From assembly GCF_023913735.1 (NCBI RefSeq), contig NZ_JAMXBH010000006.1:1-64000 (forward strand): a DNA stretch of 64,000 bases, read 5' to 3'. This DNA is from Pseudarthrobacter raffinosi. Its GTDB lineage: Bacteria > Actinomycetota > Actinomycetes > Actinomycetales > Micrococcaceae. Under the pieces are notes generated by a model. That model was not told the origin of the DNA. It did no database searches and was given only the letters and a program-made list of their open reading frames with translations. Every line of letters begins with the position of its first letter. Position 1 is the first letter of the stretch. This document shows, one piece after another, positions 9,174 through 18,589 of the stretch. The position numbers and the translations under genes were made by a program.

Positions 9174-9243
9174 AGTCAGCAGTCTAGGCGGGCGCCGGGC
9201 GCGCCCCTACCGTGGGGCCGCGGCAGGGCGTAGTGTGCCGGAC

Positions 9244-10335
9244 ATGGACGCCATCCCGGACCGCCGCTTCGACCCGCTCTCTGCCCTCCGGAAACCGTCC
9301 GACGGCGGGTTCGACCTCCTCCTGGCCGGCACTGTCTTCCAGGACATCATCTTCACGGGACTGCCCCACGCGCCCGAGCCGGGCACGGAAATCTGGAGCG
9401 AGGGCATGGGCAGCTGCCCCGGCGGCGTCGCGAACCAGGCAATTGCCGCGGCGAGGCTGGGACTGCGCACGGGACTGGCAGCCGCCTTCGGCGACGACGG
9501 CTACGGAGACTACAACTGGAAAATCCTGGCCGGGCAGGAACACGTGGACCTGAGCCTGTCGCGCCGCATCCCGGGGTGGCATTCCCCGGTGACCGTCTCG
9601 CTCAGCGTCCACAACGACCGTTCCCTGGTGACGCATGGCCACCCGGCGCCCGTGACGTCGTCGGAACTGATCGGTCCGCCCCCGCCGGCGCTCGCGGGCA
9701 TTGCCGAGCTCGACGTCGAGATTGAACCCTGGGCTGTCGCCGCCCACCAGGCCGGCGTCAAACTGTTCGGGGATGTGGGCTGGGACCCCAGCGGCGAGTG
9801 GTCACCGGTCCGGCTGGAAAACCTGCAGTACTTCCACGCTTTCCTGCCCAACCAGCGGGAGGCCATGGCCTTCACGGGGAAGGACAACCCGTGGTCCGCA
9901 CTCTATGCCTTGGCGGACCGTGTGCCCGTTGCAGTGGTGACGCTCGGGGCGCAGGGTGCCATGGCGGTTGACTCGGAAACCGGTGAGGAGGAGTGGGTGC
10001 CGTCGTTGCCGGTGACTGCCTTTGATCCCACCGGAGCCGGCGACTGCTTTGATGCAGCCTTCATCGTGGGCAGCCTGGCCGGATGGCCGCTGGGCAACCG
10101 GCTCCGTTTCGCCAACCTCTGCGCCTCCCTGGCCGTGCAGGAGGTGGGCGGTTCGCTGGCAGCGCCCGGCTGGGGAGACATCGCGGACTGGTGGAAGCGG
10201 GCCAACTCCCGGCCCGAACGCCAGAGCAGCCAGTGGCTCCGCCGCTTCGGTTTCCTGGCGGACATTATCAGCGACGTCCCGCTGGCAGCGCAGCGCCGCG
10301 CCACCGCCACCATCGCGCACCTGTCCGACGCCTGA
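9244..10335 (+). CDS. PfkB-family carbohydrate kinase
   Basis: A 363-residue ribokinase-type kinase. The N-terminal sugar-binding part contains GSCPGGVANQAIAAARLG; the C-terminal signature DPTGAGDCFDAAF lies near residues 261-273 with Asp267 as the likely base. The C-terminal ~30 residues after VGGSLAAPGW are an unusual extension rich in Trp and Arg. Substrate is unknown; the divergent GH4 gene suggests a role in sugar use. The ATG at 9244 follows TAGTGT (9231-9236) by seven bases, so it is probably leaderless; the upstream frame is the antisense of the GH4 gene. Confidence 0.85.
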   Translation: MDAIPDRRFDPLSALRKPSDGGFDLLLAGTVFQDIIFTGLPHAPEPGTEIWSEGMGSCPGGVANQAIAAARLGLRTGLAAAFGDDGYGDYNWKILAGQEHVDLSLSRRIPGWHSPVTVSLSVHNDRSLVTHGHPAPVTSSELIGPPPPALAGIAELDVEIEPWAVAAHQAGVKLFGDVGWDPSGEWSPVRLENLQYFHAFLPNQREAMAFTGKDNPWSALYALADRVPVAVVTLGAQGAMAVDSETGEEEWVPSLPVTAFDPTGAGDCFDAAFIVGSLAGWPLGNRLRFANLCASLAVQEVGGSLAAPGWGDIADWWKRANSRPERQSSQWLRRFGFLADIISDVPLAAQRRATATIAHLSDA

Positions 10336-10413
10336 CGCCGTGGCGCCCTGAACCGTGCGCCGGGAACGCGGCGCGATTATCCCGGCCCGGGCCGCCGCAC
10401 TAGAATCACTAGG

Positions 10414-11694
10414 GTGACTTATCCCGTAACGACCGGTGACTTCCGCGCGGCCTCAGGACCTGATCCTCAGTACGAGCGGTCCGCCGTCATTGACCTGGAC
10501 GCCATCCGCCACAACGTGCGGCGGCTGGCAGACGCGGCCTCACCCGCGAGGGTCATGGCCGTGGTGAAGGCCGACGCCTACGGACACGGCGCGGTTCCGG
10601 TGGCCCGGGCCGCCCTCGAAGCCGGCGCGTCCTGGCTGGGGGTCGCGCACATCTCCGAGGCGCTGGCGCTGCGGGCCGCGGGCATCGACGCCCCCCTGCT
10701 GGCCTGGCTGCACACGGCGGAAAGCAACTTCGCCGCAGCGGTGGCTGCCGGCGTCGACATCGGCTGCTCCGGCTGGGAACTGGACCGGATTGTGGCCGCC
10801 GCGCGTGACCAGGAACGTCCCGCGCGGATCCACCTGAAAGTGGACACGGGCCTGGGCCGGAACGGCGTAGCGCTCGATGCCTGGGACCAGCTGCTGGGCG
10901 AAGCCATGGAGTACCAGGACCAGGGCCTCCTGCGCGTGGTGGGCATCTTCTCCCACCTGTCCGTGGCAGATGAACCCGAACGGCCGGAAACCGATGAACA
11001 ATTGGCGGCCTTCCGCGAGGTGCTGGCTGTGGCCGAGGACGCCGGCGTGGACGCTGAAGTCCGTCACCTGGCCAACACCCCCGCCACGCTGTCCCGCCCC
11101 GATACTCACTTTGACCTGGTCCGCGTGGGCCTGGGCATCTACGGCCTCTCGCCCTTCGAAGGCCAGACGTCCGCCGAACTGGGCCTCCGGCCCGCGATGA
11201 CGCTGCGCACCCTGGTGTCCCAATGCAAGCAGGTCCCCGACGGGCAGGGCGTCTCCTACGGCCTGCGCTACCGCACCAGCGGCCCCAGCACCCTGGCGCT
11301 GATCCCGCTGGGCTACGCCGACGGTGTGCCCCGCATTGCCACCGGCGGTCCCGTCCGGGTGGCTGGCCGGACCTACCCCGTGGTGGGGCGCATCGCCATG
11401 GATCAGATGGTCATCGACCTCGGCAACATCGGCCCCGCCGGCGCAGACCTCTTCGGCGCCGAGGCGGTGCTGTTCGGCAACGGGGACGACGGCGGGCCCA
11501 CGGCGGACGACTGGGCGGTCGCCGCCGGCACCAACAACTACGAGATCGTGACCCGGATCAGCCCGCGGGTGCCGCGCCGGGTCATCAACGAAAGTCCCGC
11601 CGTCGAGCCTTCCGGCAGCCGCCCAGCCGGCGACGTTCCTGGCGCCGGGCGTTCTGCCATCGGCAATCCCGACGCCGGGCAGGCAACACCGTGA
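10414..11694 (+). CDS. alr: Alanine racemase
   Basis: PLP enzyme making D-alanine for peptidoglycan (426 residues). The PLP lysine is Lys52 in AVVKADAYGHG and the second catalytic residue is Tyr282 in GVSYGLRYRT; LGYADGVPR follows. The last ~45 residues are a low-complexity Ala/Gly/Pro tail beyond the normal fold. First gene of an overlapping operon with tsaE, tsaB, rimI and tsaD, an order conserved in mycobacteria and relatives. TAGAAT at 10401-10406, seven bases before the GTG, suggests a leaderless operon promoter. Confidence 0.95.
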   Translation: MTYPVTTGDFRAASGPDPQYERSAVIDLDAIRHNVRRLADAASPARVMAVVKADAYGHGAVPVARAALEAGASWLGVAHISEALALRAAGIDAPLLAWLHTAESNFAAAVAAGVDIGCSGWELDRIVAAARDQERPARIHLKVDTGLGRNGVALDAWDQLLGEAMEYQDQGLLRVVGIFSHLSVADEPERPETDEQLAAFREVLAVAEDAGVDAEVRHLANTPATLSRPDTHFDLVRVGLGIYGLSPFEGQTSAELGLRPAMTLRTLVSQCKQVPDGQGVSYGLRYRTSGPSTLALIPLGYADGVPRIATGGPVRVAGRTYPVVGRIAMDQMVIDLGNIGPAGADLFGAEAVLFGNGDDGGPTADDWAVAAGTNNYEIVTRISPRVPRRVINESPAVEPSGSRPAGDVPGAGRSAIGNPDAGQATP

Positions 11695-12290
11695 GCGTGC
11701 TCCCGGCAGAGATGCCCACCTGGGAACAGACGCGGAGAGTCACGACGGCGCATGAGACGCACGCGCTCGGTGCCGCTTTAGGGGCGGAGCTGCAGGCCGG
11801 GGATCTGTTGGTGCTGACCGGCGAGCTGGGGGCCGGCAAAACCACCTTCACGCAGGGGCTCGGCGAAGGCCTGGGCGTGCGCGCGGGAATCATCTCGCCC
11901 ACGTTTGTCCTGGTCCGCATCCATCCCAACCTGCCCGACGGCCCGCGGCCCGGTGGCCCGGACCTGGTGCACGTGGACGCGTACCGGCTGGGATCGGCGT
12001 CGGAAATTGACGATATTGACCTGGAAAACACGCTGGACTCGTCCGTGACCGTGGTGGAATGGGGGCGCGGCCGGGTGGAGCACCTGAGCGAGAGCCGGCT
12101 GGAAGTGGACCTGCACCGGGCGATCGGGCTGGACGCCATAGGCGCCGCGGAACCAATGCCCGGCCACACCGAAATCCTCGACTTTGACACCGAGGACTTC
12201 GACGAACCCCGCACTATCGTGCTGCGCGGGTTTGGTCCCCGCTGGAGCACCAAGCCTGCTCTGGGCGGCGCCATCGAAGGGACACCCTGA
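11691..12290 (+). CDS. tsaE: tRNA threonylcarbamoyladenosine biosynthesis ATPase TsaE
   Basis: The P-loop ATPase that works with TsaB and TsaD in forming t6A37 on tRNAs reading ANN codons. Walker A is GELGAGKTT at residues 44-52; SPTFVLVR, HVDAYRLGS and VVEWG are the other family blocks. With 199 residues it is longer than the ~150 usual, with an extra segment after residue 140. The GTG at 11691 overlaps the alr stop (GTGA). Confidence 0.92.
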   Translation: MSVLPAEMPTWEQTRRVTTAHETHALGAALGAELQAGDLLVLTGELGAGKTTFTQGLGEGLGVRAGIISPTFVLVRIHPNLPDGPRPGGPDLVHVDAYRLGSASEIDDIDLENTLDSSVTVVEWGRGRVEHLSESRLEVDLHRAIGLDAIGAAEPMPGHTEILDFDTEDFDEPRTIVLRGFGPRWSTKPALGGAIEGTP

Positions 12291-12961
12291 TGCTCATTCT
12301 CGCCATCGACACGTCCGCCGTGGCCAGTGCCGCACTCGTCTCGGACGACGCCCTCGAAGGCGTGGTGGCCAGCTTCTCCACCGAGGACACGCGCAGCCAC
12401 GCCGAAGTGCTTGCACCCGGCATCGAGGACCTGCTGGCCTCTGCGGGCGTCACCGGCGGGGACATTGACGCGATCGTGACAGGCGTGGGCCCCGGCCCGT
12501 TTACCGGCCTGCGCTCGGGGATCGCAACCGCCCGGACGCTCGCCTTCGTCTGGGACAAACCGCTGTACGGGCTGATGAGCCTGGACGCCGTGGCACTGGA
12601 AGTGGCTGAGTCCACCGATGCCGCGGCCGAATTCCTGGTGGTCACGGATGCCCGGCGCAAAGAGGTCTACTGGGCGCGGTACAGCCTCGCCGACGGCCAG
12701 TTGCCGCAGCTCGAGGACGGCCCGCACGTCAGCTTCGCGGCCGACCTGCCGGACCTCCCGGCCTACGGCGCCGGCGCCGGACTCTACAGTGACGTGCTGC
12801 GCGCAGACCCGGGATTCAGCAACGAACAACCGGACGCCCTCTACCTCGGACAGTTCGCCTTGGCCCGGCTGGCAGCCGGCGGGCAGCTGCTCGACTCCAC
12901 ACCCCTGTACCTCCGGGAATCGGACGCCCAGGTCCCCGGCCCACGGAAGCGGGCCCTGTGA
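12290..12961 (+). CDS. tsaB: tRNA threonylcarbamoyladenosine biosynthesis protein TsaB
   Basis: The 223-residue non-catalytic partner of TsaD, with an ASKHA fold. N-terminal LILAIDTSAVASAAL and the block GVGPGPFTGLRSGIATAR are diagnostic. It lacks the metal-binding His pair of TsaD, as expected. Its ATG shares one base with the tsaE stop (TGATG), indicating translational coupling. Confidence 0.92.
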   Translation: MLILAIDTSAVASAALVSDDALEGVVASFSTEDTRSHAEVLAPGIEDLLASAGVTGGDIDAIVTGVGPGPFTGLRSGIATARTLAFVWDKPLYGLMSLDAVALEVAESTDAAAEFLVVTDARRKEVYWARYSLADGQLPQLEDGPHVSFAADLPDLPAYGAGAGLYSDVLRADPGFSNEQPDALYLGQFALARLAAGGQLLDSTPLYLRESDAQVPGPRKRAL

Positions 12962-13500
12962 GCATGCCGACCAGCGCTGACGGAGTGGTTTTCCGGGACA
13001 TGACCCTGAAGGACGTGCCCGCCGTGGACGCCCTCGAACAGCGGCTCTTCCCTGCGGACGCGTGGCCGCTGCACATGTTCCTGTCCGAACTGTCCCAGCC
13101 GGAAACGCGCCGTTACCTGGTGGCGGAAAGCGGCGGCGAGATAGTGGGCTACGCCGGCCTGATGTGCATCGAGCCCATCGCGGATGTCCAGACCATCGCC
13201 GTCGTGCCTGAATGCGAAGGCCGGGGCATAGGCTCTACGCTCCTGAACAGGCTGATCACGGAAGCCGGTCTCCGCGGGGCGGCGGACGTCCTCCTGGAGG
13301 TCCGCGCGGACAACCCCCGGGCGCAGCAGCTGTACGTGCGGTTCGGCTTCGAACAGATCCACGTCCGCCGCGGGTACTACCGCGACGGCGTTGACGCCCT
13401 CATCATGCGGCTGCAGCTGGTCCCCGAAGCCACTGCCGACCCGGCGTCAGCTGACCCCGCACCAGCCCAGGATCACACAACAGAAGCAGGCCAGCCATGA
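12958..13500 (+). CDS. rimI: Ribosomal protein bS18 alanine N-acetyltransferase
   Basis: GNAT enzyme (180 residues) that acetylates the N-terminus of ribosomal protein bS18 and, in some bacteria, other proteins. The signature is [21 protein letters not shown] followed by [20 protein letters not shown]. The start GTG at 12958 overlaps the tsaB stop by four bases; an ATG six bases later is an alternative. The last ~30 residues are a disordered Ala/Asp/Pro tail. Position between tsaB and tsaD is typical. Confidence 0.9.
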   Translation: MSMPTSADGVVFRDMTLKDVPAVDALEQRLFPADAWPLHMFLSELSQPETRRYLVAESGGEIVGYAGLMCIEPIADVQTIAVVPECEGRGIGSTLLNRLITEAGLRGAADVLLEVRADNPRAQQLYVRFGFEQIHVRRGYYRDGVDALIMRLQLVPEATADPASADPAPAQDHTTEAGQP

Positions 13501-14657
13501 ACCGTTCGCAGCCCCTGGTGCTGGGCATCGAATCCTCCTGCGACGAAACCGGCGTCGGCATCGTCCGCGGCACCACGCTGCTCACCAACACGGTGTCCTC
13601 CTCGATGGACGAGCACGTACGCTTCGGCGGCGTGATCCCCGAGATCGCCTCGCGCGCGCACCTTGACGCCTTTGTGCCTACCCTGCGCCAGGCCCTGGCC
13701 GACGCCGACGTGTCGCTGGAGGACGTGGACGCCCTTGCCGTCACCTCCGGGCCGGGGCTCGCAGGAGCACTGATGGTGGGGGTCTGCGCCGCGAAGGCCC
13801 TCGCCGTGGCCACCGGAAAACCGCTGTATGCCATCAACCACCTGGTGGCGCACGTCGGCGTCGGGCTGCTGGATGGGAAGTCCGACGGCGGAGCTGCCGC
13901 CGGCCGTGGGGCCAGCGGCACCGCCGGCCGTCCCGCCAGCCTTGCGGTTGGGCTCGGCCACGAAGGCCGTCTCCCGGAAAACCTGGGCGCCCTGCTGGTC
14001 TCCGGTGGGCATACCGAAATCCTGAAGATCCACAGCATCACCAGCGACGTCCAGCTCCTCGGCTCCACCATCGACGACGCCGCCGGCGAGGCATACGACA
14101 AGGTGGCCCGCATCCTGGGCCTCGGCTACCCGGGCGGCCCGGTCATCGACAGGCTGGCCCGCACCGGCAACGCCAAAGCCATCCGCTTCCCGCGCGGCCT
14201 CAGCCAGCCCAAGTACATGGGCACCGCCGAGGAGCCTGGAAAACACCGCTACGACTGGTCCTTCAGCGGCTTGAAGACGGCGGTGGCGCGGTGTGTCGAG
14301 CAGTTCGAGGCCCGCGGCGAAGACGTGCCGGTGGCCGACATCGCCGCAGCTTTCCAGGAAGCAGTGGTGGATGTGATCACGGCCAAGGCCGTCCTGGCCT
14401 GCCGGGAGCATGGCATCAAGGACGTGCTGCTGGGCGGGGGCGTGGCGGCCAACTCCAGGCTGCGCGAACTCACCGGCCAGCGTTGTGCGTCCGCCGGAAT
14501 CAGACTCCACGTGCCACCGCTTGACCTGTGCACGGACAACGGCGCCATGGTGGCGGCCCTCGGTGCGCAGCTGGTGATGGCCGGGATCGGGCCCAGCGGC
14601 ATCCGCTTCGCCCCGGATTCCTCGATGCCCGTCACCGCGGTCTCACTCCTGGCCTGA
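13497..14657 (+). CDS. tsaD: tRNA N6-adenosine threonylcarbamoyltransferase TsaD
   Basis: Transfers the threonylcarbamoyl group to A37 of tRNA. The N-terminus [15 protein letters not shown], the metal-binding pair His115/His119 (NHLVAHV), SGGHTEIL and [23 protein letters not shown] are all present. At 386 residues it exceeds the usual ~340 because of a ~25-residue Gly/Ala-rich insert right after the His pair ([14 protein letters not shown] onward). ATGA overlap with rimI ends the operon. Confidence 0.95.
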   Translation: MNRSQPLVLGIESSCDETGVGIVRGTTLLTNTVSSSMDEHVRFGGVIPEIASRAHLDAFVPTLRQALADADVSLEDVDALAVTSGPGLAGALMVGVCAAKALAVATGKPLYAINHLVAHVGVGLLDGKSDGGAAAGRGASGTAGRPASLAVGLGHEGRLPENLGALLVSGGHTEILKIHSITSDVQLLGSTIDDAAGEAYDKVARILGLGYPGGPVIDRLARTGNAKAIRFPRGLSQPKYMGTAEEPGKHRYDWSFSGLKTAVARCVEQFEARGEDVPVADIAAAFQEAVVDVITAKAVLACREHGIKDVLLGGGVAANSRLRELTGQRCASAGIRLHVPPLDLCTDNGAMVAALGAQLVMAGIGPSGIRFAPDSSMPVTAVSLLA

Positions 14658-14681
14658 CCCGACTGCCGCGAAGCTTCCGCC

Positions 14682-14700
14682 GGTTGAGCCTGTCGAAACC
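14682..14700. repeat. Short dispersed-type motif GGTTGAGCCTGTCGAAACC
   Basis: A 19-base partly self-complementary motif between the convergent tsaD and ligase genes. Very similar strings (GGTTTCGACAAGCTCAACC) occur as dispersed intergenic repeats in many actinobacterial genomes as far as I recall; only one copy is in this window. Confidence 0.5.
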
Positions 14701-14714
14701 CCGCAGGGACTGCG

Positions 14715-15866
14715 TTACCCCGTCGGGCCGTTCCGCATCTGCTTGACCAGGTCCAGCACCACGGCCTGCAGGTCGCCGCCGTGCTCTGCAGCGACGCGTC
14801 GCTGCCGCTGGTACCCGGCGCCGCGGCGGATGATCTTCTCGACGTCGGCCAGTTCGTCGGGGCAGCCGAGCTTCGCTGCCACCGGCTCAAGCCGGTTCAG
14901 GGTCTCCAGGAGGTGGTCGGTGACCAGCTGTTCGTTGCCGGCGGCGTCGAGGATGATGATGGCCTCCATGCCGTAGCGGGCGGCACGCCACTTGTTCTCC
15001 TGGATGTGCCACGGCGGCATGGTGGGGATGGTGCCGCCGTTGTCCAGGGTCGTGGAAAATTCATCCACCAGGCACTGGGTGAGCGCGGCAATCGCGCCCA
15101 CCTCCTCCAGGGTGGCCAGGCCGTCGCAGATGCGCATTTCGATGGTGCCGAGGTTCGGAACGGGCCGGATGTCCCAGCGGATCTCGGACAGGGTGTCGAT
15201 CACGCCGGTGGTGAACATGTCCTGGACGTAGGACTCGTATTCGTCCCAGGACGGGAACTGGAAGGGCAGGCCCGCCGTCGGCAGCTGCTGGAACATCAGG
15301 GCCCGGTGCGACGCGTAGCCGGTGTCCTCGCCGCCCCAGAACGGGCTCGACGCCGAGAGCGCCTGGAAATGCGGGAAGTAATTGACCAGGCCGTCCAGCA
15401 CGGGGAGTGCCTTTTCGCGCCGGTCGAGGCCTACGTGGACGTGCACGCCGTAGATGACCATCTGCCGGCCCCACCACTGGGTGCGGTCGATCAGCTTGGC
15501 ATACCGGGCCTTGTCCGTCACGGGCTGCAACTGCGGCGGGCTGAACGGGTGGCTGCCGGCGCAGAAAACCTCCACGCCCATGGGGTCGGTGATTTCGCGC
15601 ACCGCGGCCAGGGACCGGCTGAGGTCTTCTTTGGCTTCGGCGGCGGTCTCGCAGATGCCGGTGACCAGTTCCACGGTGTTGAGCAGGAGTTCCTGCTTGA
15701 TGTGCGGGTGTTCGTCGTCTTCGTTGAGTTCGGGGTGCTTGGCGACGACGCCGCTGAGTACTTCGTTGGCCACTGATGCCAGTTCGCCGGTCTGGCCGTC
15801 CACCAGGGCAAGCTCCCATTCCACACCAAGAGTTGATTGCTTCGATGAAGCGAAATCAATCTTCAT
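14715..15866 (-). CDS. Carboxylate-amine ligase / glutamate--cysteine ligase type 2 (YbdK/EgtA-like)
   Basis: A 383-residue ATP-grasp-like ligase of the GCS2 family. Family blocks: TLGVEWELALVD, HPHIKQELLLNTVELVTGIC, YGVHVHVGLD, SASSPFWGGEDTGYASHR, FPSWDEY, and IEMRICDG. Homologues join glutamate and cysteine, but in mycothiol producers the product may feed ergothioneine synthesis or another pathway, so the product is not certain. It ends convergent to tsaD, with the short dispersed motif between them. Start ATG at 15866 gives the standard N-terminus (MKIDFASSKQSTLG). Confidence 0.85.
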   Translation of the reverse strand: MKIDFASSKQSTLGVEWELALVDGQTGELASVANEVLSGVVAKHPELNEDDEHPHIKQELLLNTVELVTGICETAAEAKEDLSRSLAAVREITDPMGVEVFCAGSHPFSPPQLQPVTDKARYAKLIDRTQWWGRQMVIYGVHVHVGLDRREKALPVLDGLVNYFPHFQALSASSPFWGGEDTGYASHRALMFQQLPTAGLPFQFPSWDEYESYVQDMFTTGVIDTLSEIRWDIRPVPNLGTIEMRICDGLATLEEVGAIAALTQCLVDEFSTTLDNGGTIPTMPPWHIQENKWRAARYGMEAIIILDAAGNEQLVTDHLLETLNRLEPVAAKLGCPDELADVEKIIRRGAGYQRQRRVAAEHGGDLQAVVLDLVKQMRNGPTG

Positions 15867-15940
15867 GCGTTCCCCTAACTGTTCAGATATCCCTGGGCAC
15901 GCGCCGCCTTCAAGTCTAATGCAGGGGTAGCATCGTCTTG

Positions 15941-17659
15941 ATGGCCTTGTTCCTTTGGACCCGTGACAGTATTCACAAAACCACTCTCCTTATTGCGTCC
16001 GCTGCCGTGGCCGCCCTGACTGCCTGCACGGCAGTTCCCGCCACCGCCCCGGCGGCCTCTGGCCCTGCACCGGCCTCAACCCCGGAATCAGAGCGGCCGA
16101 CGACGGCACCTCCGTCCGCTTCTCCCTCACCTGACCCCGGGCTGCTGCCGCTGGGCTGGGGCCCCGAACAGCGGGACCAGGATGCCGCCGCGGCCGCCGT
16201 GGCGGCGATGTCGGTCGAGGAGAAGGCCGGCCAGGTGCTGATGCCGGTATACGCCGGTACCGACGCCGAAGCCCAGGCCGGCACCATTGAACGCCTCCAT
16301 CTGGCCGGGTCCATCATTATGGGCGACAACATTCCGCTCGACGCGCGCGGTCAGGCGGATCCGGCTGCCATGAGTGTTGTCAACGCCCGGCTGGCCCAGG
16401 CCGCCAAGGCCGACGGCAGGCCTTGGCCCGGGCTCATCGGCGTGGACCAGGAGGGCGGGATTGTGGCGCGGCTGGGTGCGCCCCTGACCGAATGGCCAAC
16501 GGCCCTGAGCTACGGGGCTGCCGGCAATGCGCCACTCGCCAAGGACGCCGGCCGCGCTCTGGCCGCGGAGATCGCGTCGCTGGGCTTCACGGTGGACTTC
16601 GCCCCCGATGCGGACGTGACCATCGGCCCAGCAGATCCCACCATCGGTGCCCGGTCAATGTCCGGCAATCCGGACGCGGCGGGAGCACTGGCGGTGGCGT
16701 TTTCCCAGGGCATGCAGGAGGCCGGCGTCCTGCCCGCCGTCAAGCATTTCCCCGGCCACGGCTCCGTCACCGTTGACTCGCACCAGGACCTCCCGGTGCA
16801 GCCCGCGAGCATCGCGGAACTCGAAGCCCGGGACTGGAAGCCGTTCCGGGCGGCCATCGCCGCCGGTATGCCCATGGTCATGACCGGGCACATCGCCGTA
16901 CCGGCCCTGGAACCCGGCGTCCCGGCGTCGTTGTCCGGCCCCACCTATGCTGCGCTGCGCGGCATGGGCTTCAAGGGTGTGGCGGTGACCGATGCCCTCA
17001 TCATGGGCGCAGTCCAGCAGCAATACCCGGGAGGCTCCGCAGCAACGGCGGCGCTCGCCGCGGGCGCGGACCTGCTCCTGATGCCCACGGACGTGGGGCA
17101 GGCCCACGCAGCCGTCGTTAGCGCTGTCGCGGCCGGAACACTGCCGGCGGCCCGCCTGGACGAAGCAGCTGTCCGCGTGGCCACCATGATGACCTGGCGC
17201 GGCCGCGTCACGTCGCCGCCTGCGCGGTCGGCCCCCGCCAGCGCAGCCCCCGGCAGCGGCGCCGACACCTCGGCCCGGGTCTCCGCGGCCGCCGTCACGG
17301 TGCTGTCCGGACACTGCGGCGTGCCAATCGTCGAGGGAAGCATCCGGATTGCCGGAGGATCAGCGCAGGACCGGGCGCGGTTTGAGGCTGCCGCAGCGAA
17401 GGCCGGGCTCGGCACCGGGGCGGGCCCCCTGGTCAGCCTCATCGGTTACGCCGGTCGGCCGGTTGGGGGCGATATCGCTGTGGCACTGGATGCGCCGTGG
17501 CCGCTGCAGGATTCCACTGCCCCGGTGAAGATTGCGCTGTACGGCCGCACGCCTGGCGCCTTTGACGCCCTTGTTGCCGTGTTGGCAGGCAAGGCGACTG
17601 CCCCGGGAAAGCTGCCCGCCGCCGTCGGAAGCTATCCGGCCGGGACAGGCTGCCCGTAA
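15941..17659 (+). CDS. GH3 beta-N-acetylhexosaminidase-like lipoprotein (NagZ family)
   Basis: A 572-residue secreted glycosidase. The signal peptide ends in the lipobox AALTAC (Cys near residue 29) followed by a Pro/Ala/Ser linker, so it is probably a membrane-anchored lipoprotein. The GH3 catalytic part has VDQEGGIVARL, the KHFPGHGSVTVDSHQDLP loop with the NagZ-type His/Asp dyad, and the nucleophile in VTDALIMGAV. A less conserved ~180-residue C-terminal region follows. Likely role is removal of GlcNAc from peptidoglycan fragments. TAGCAT at 15928-15933 places a leaderless start at the ATG at 15941; a TTG three bases earlier is an alternative. Confidence 0.85.
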   Translation: MALFLWTRDSIHKTTLLIASAAVAALTACTAVPATAPAASGPAPASTPESERPTTAPPSASPSPDPGLLPLGWGPEQRDQDAAAAAVAAMSVEEKAGQVLMPVYAGTDAEAQAGTIERLHLAGSIIMGDNIPLDARGQADPAAMSVVNARLAQAAKADGRPWPGLIGVDQEGGIVARLGAPLTEWPTALSYGAAGNAPLAKDAGRALAAEIASLGFTVDFAPDADVTIGPADPTIGARSMSGNPDAAGALAVAFSQGMQEAGVLPAVKHFPGHGSVTVDSHQDLPVQPASIAELEARDWKPFRAAIAAGMPMVMTGHIAVPALEPGVPASLSGPTYAALRGMGFKGVAVTDALIMGAVQQQYPGGSAATAALAAGADLLLMPTDVGQAHAAVVSAVAAGTLPAARLDEAAVRVATMMTWRGRVTSPPARSAPASAAPGSGADTSARVSAAAVTVLSGHCGVPIVEGSIRIAGGSAQDRARFEAAAAKAGLGTGAGPLVSLIGYAGRPVGGDIAVALDAPWPLQDSTAPVKIALYGRTPGAFDALVAVLAGKATAPGKLPAAVGSYPAGTGCP

Positions 17660-17673
17660 CGAAAAGTACCCAC

Positions 17674-17739
17674 CCCAACTAGGTAGCGCTATCTGTCGTT
17701 TTGAGACCTCAAAACGACAGATAGCGCTACCTAGTTGGG
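17674..17739. repeat. Perfect palindrome, 32-bp arms with a 2-base loop
   Basis: The left arm (17674-17705) starts CCCAACTAGGTAGCGC and ends CGTTTTGAG; the right arm (17708-17739) is its exact reverse complement; the loop is AC. It lies 15 bases after the GH3 stop and 21 before the next start. No T-run follows. The length and perfection exceed what a simple terminator needs and suggest a REP-like mobile palindrome, which may also stop transcription. Confidence 0.9.
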
Positions 17740-17760
17740 CGAGACGGGTTTAATGGACAG

Positions 17761-18579
17761 GTGCCCATTCTGAATAAAGACATGACCCTGTGTATTTCGC
17801 TGTCGGCCCGGCCCAGCAACAACGGGACGCGGTTCCACAACCACCTCTACGACCAGCTGCACCTGAACTGGATCTACAAGGCCTTCGCCCCCACCGACCT
17901 GGCCCAGGCGATCGCCGGCGTCAGGGGCCTGGGAATCCGCGGCTGCGCGGTGTCCATGCCGTACAAGGAGGACGTGATGGCCCTCGTGGATGAGCTGGAT
18001 CCTTCCGCTAAAGCCATCGATTCGGTCAACACAATCGTGAACACTGACGGGCGTCTGTTGGCCTACAACACCGACTACACCGCCATCGAGCAGCTCCTCG
18101 CAAGCAACGCCGTGCCCACGGACTACTCGGTGCTGGTCCAGGGCGCCGGCGGCATGGCCAAGGCCACCGTCGCTGCCCTGCGGGACGCCGGCTTCACGGA
18201 CGTCACCGTCATCGCCCGGAACAAAGACACCGGCAGGGCGCTCGCAGAGCAGTACGGGTTCCAGTGGCGGGCAACGCTCGACGGCGGCACGGCAGACCTG
18301 ATCATCAACGTCACCCCCATCGGTATGGCAGGGGGCCCGGAACTGGACTCGCTGTCCTACCCGGAAGATGCGATCGCCGCAGCCAAAGTGGTGTTCGACG
18401 TCGTGGCGCTGCCCGCGGAGACGCCGCTGATCAAGGCGGCCCGCGGCGCCGGGAAACAGGTCATCACCGGCGCCGAAGTGGCCACCATCCAGGCGCTCGA
18501 GCAGTTTGTGCTCTACACCGGTGTCCGGCCCACCGATGAGCAGGTCCGGGCGGCAGAGGATTTCATGCGCGCCCAGTAG
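17761..18579 (+). CDS. Shikimate 5-dehydrogenase-like protein
   Basis: A 272-residue NAD(P)-dependent dehydrogenase of the AroE superfamily. The catalytic Lys69 (SMPYKED) and Asp105 (AYNTDYTA) are in place, with SVNTIV before and the cofactor loop QGAGGMAKA near residue 125. The substrate-binding N-terminus is ISLSARPSNNGTRFHN rather than the classical SxS of AroE, which marks an AroE-like subgroup; quinate or another substrate is possible. The GTG start is preceded by TTTAAT (17749-17754), consistent with a leaderless transcript. Confidence 0.8.
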   Translation: MPILNKDMTLCISLSARPSNNGTRFHNHLYDQLHLNWIYKAFAPTDLAQAIAGVRGLGIRGCAVSMPYKEDVMALVDELDPSAKAIDSVNTIVNTDGRLLAYNTDYTAIEQLLASNAVPTDYSVLVQGAGGMAKATVAALRDAGFTDVTVIARNKDTGRALAEQYGFQWRATLDGGTADLIINVTPIGMAGGPELDSLSYPEDAIAAAKVVFDVVALPAETPLIKAARGAGKQVITGAEVATIQALEQFVLYTGVRPTDEQVRAAEDFMRAQ

Positions 18580-18589
18580 GACGCGCCCA

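Noticed and set aside
7731..10335. GH4 gene plus sugar kinase as a PTS sugar operon
   Set aside because: The two genes are divergent and no PTS permease is near; the only EIIA in the window is 29 kb away.
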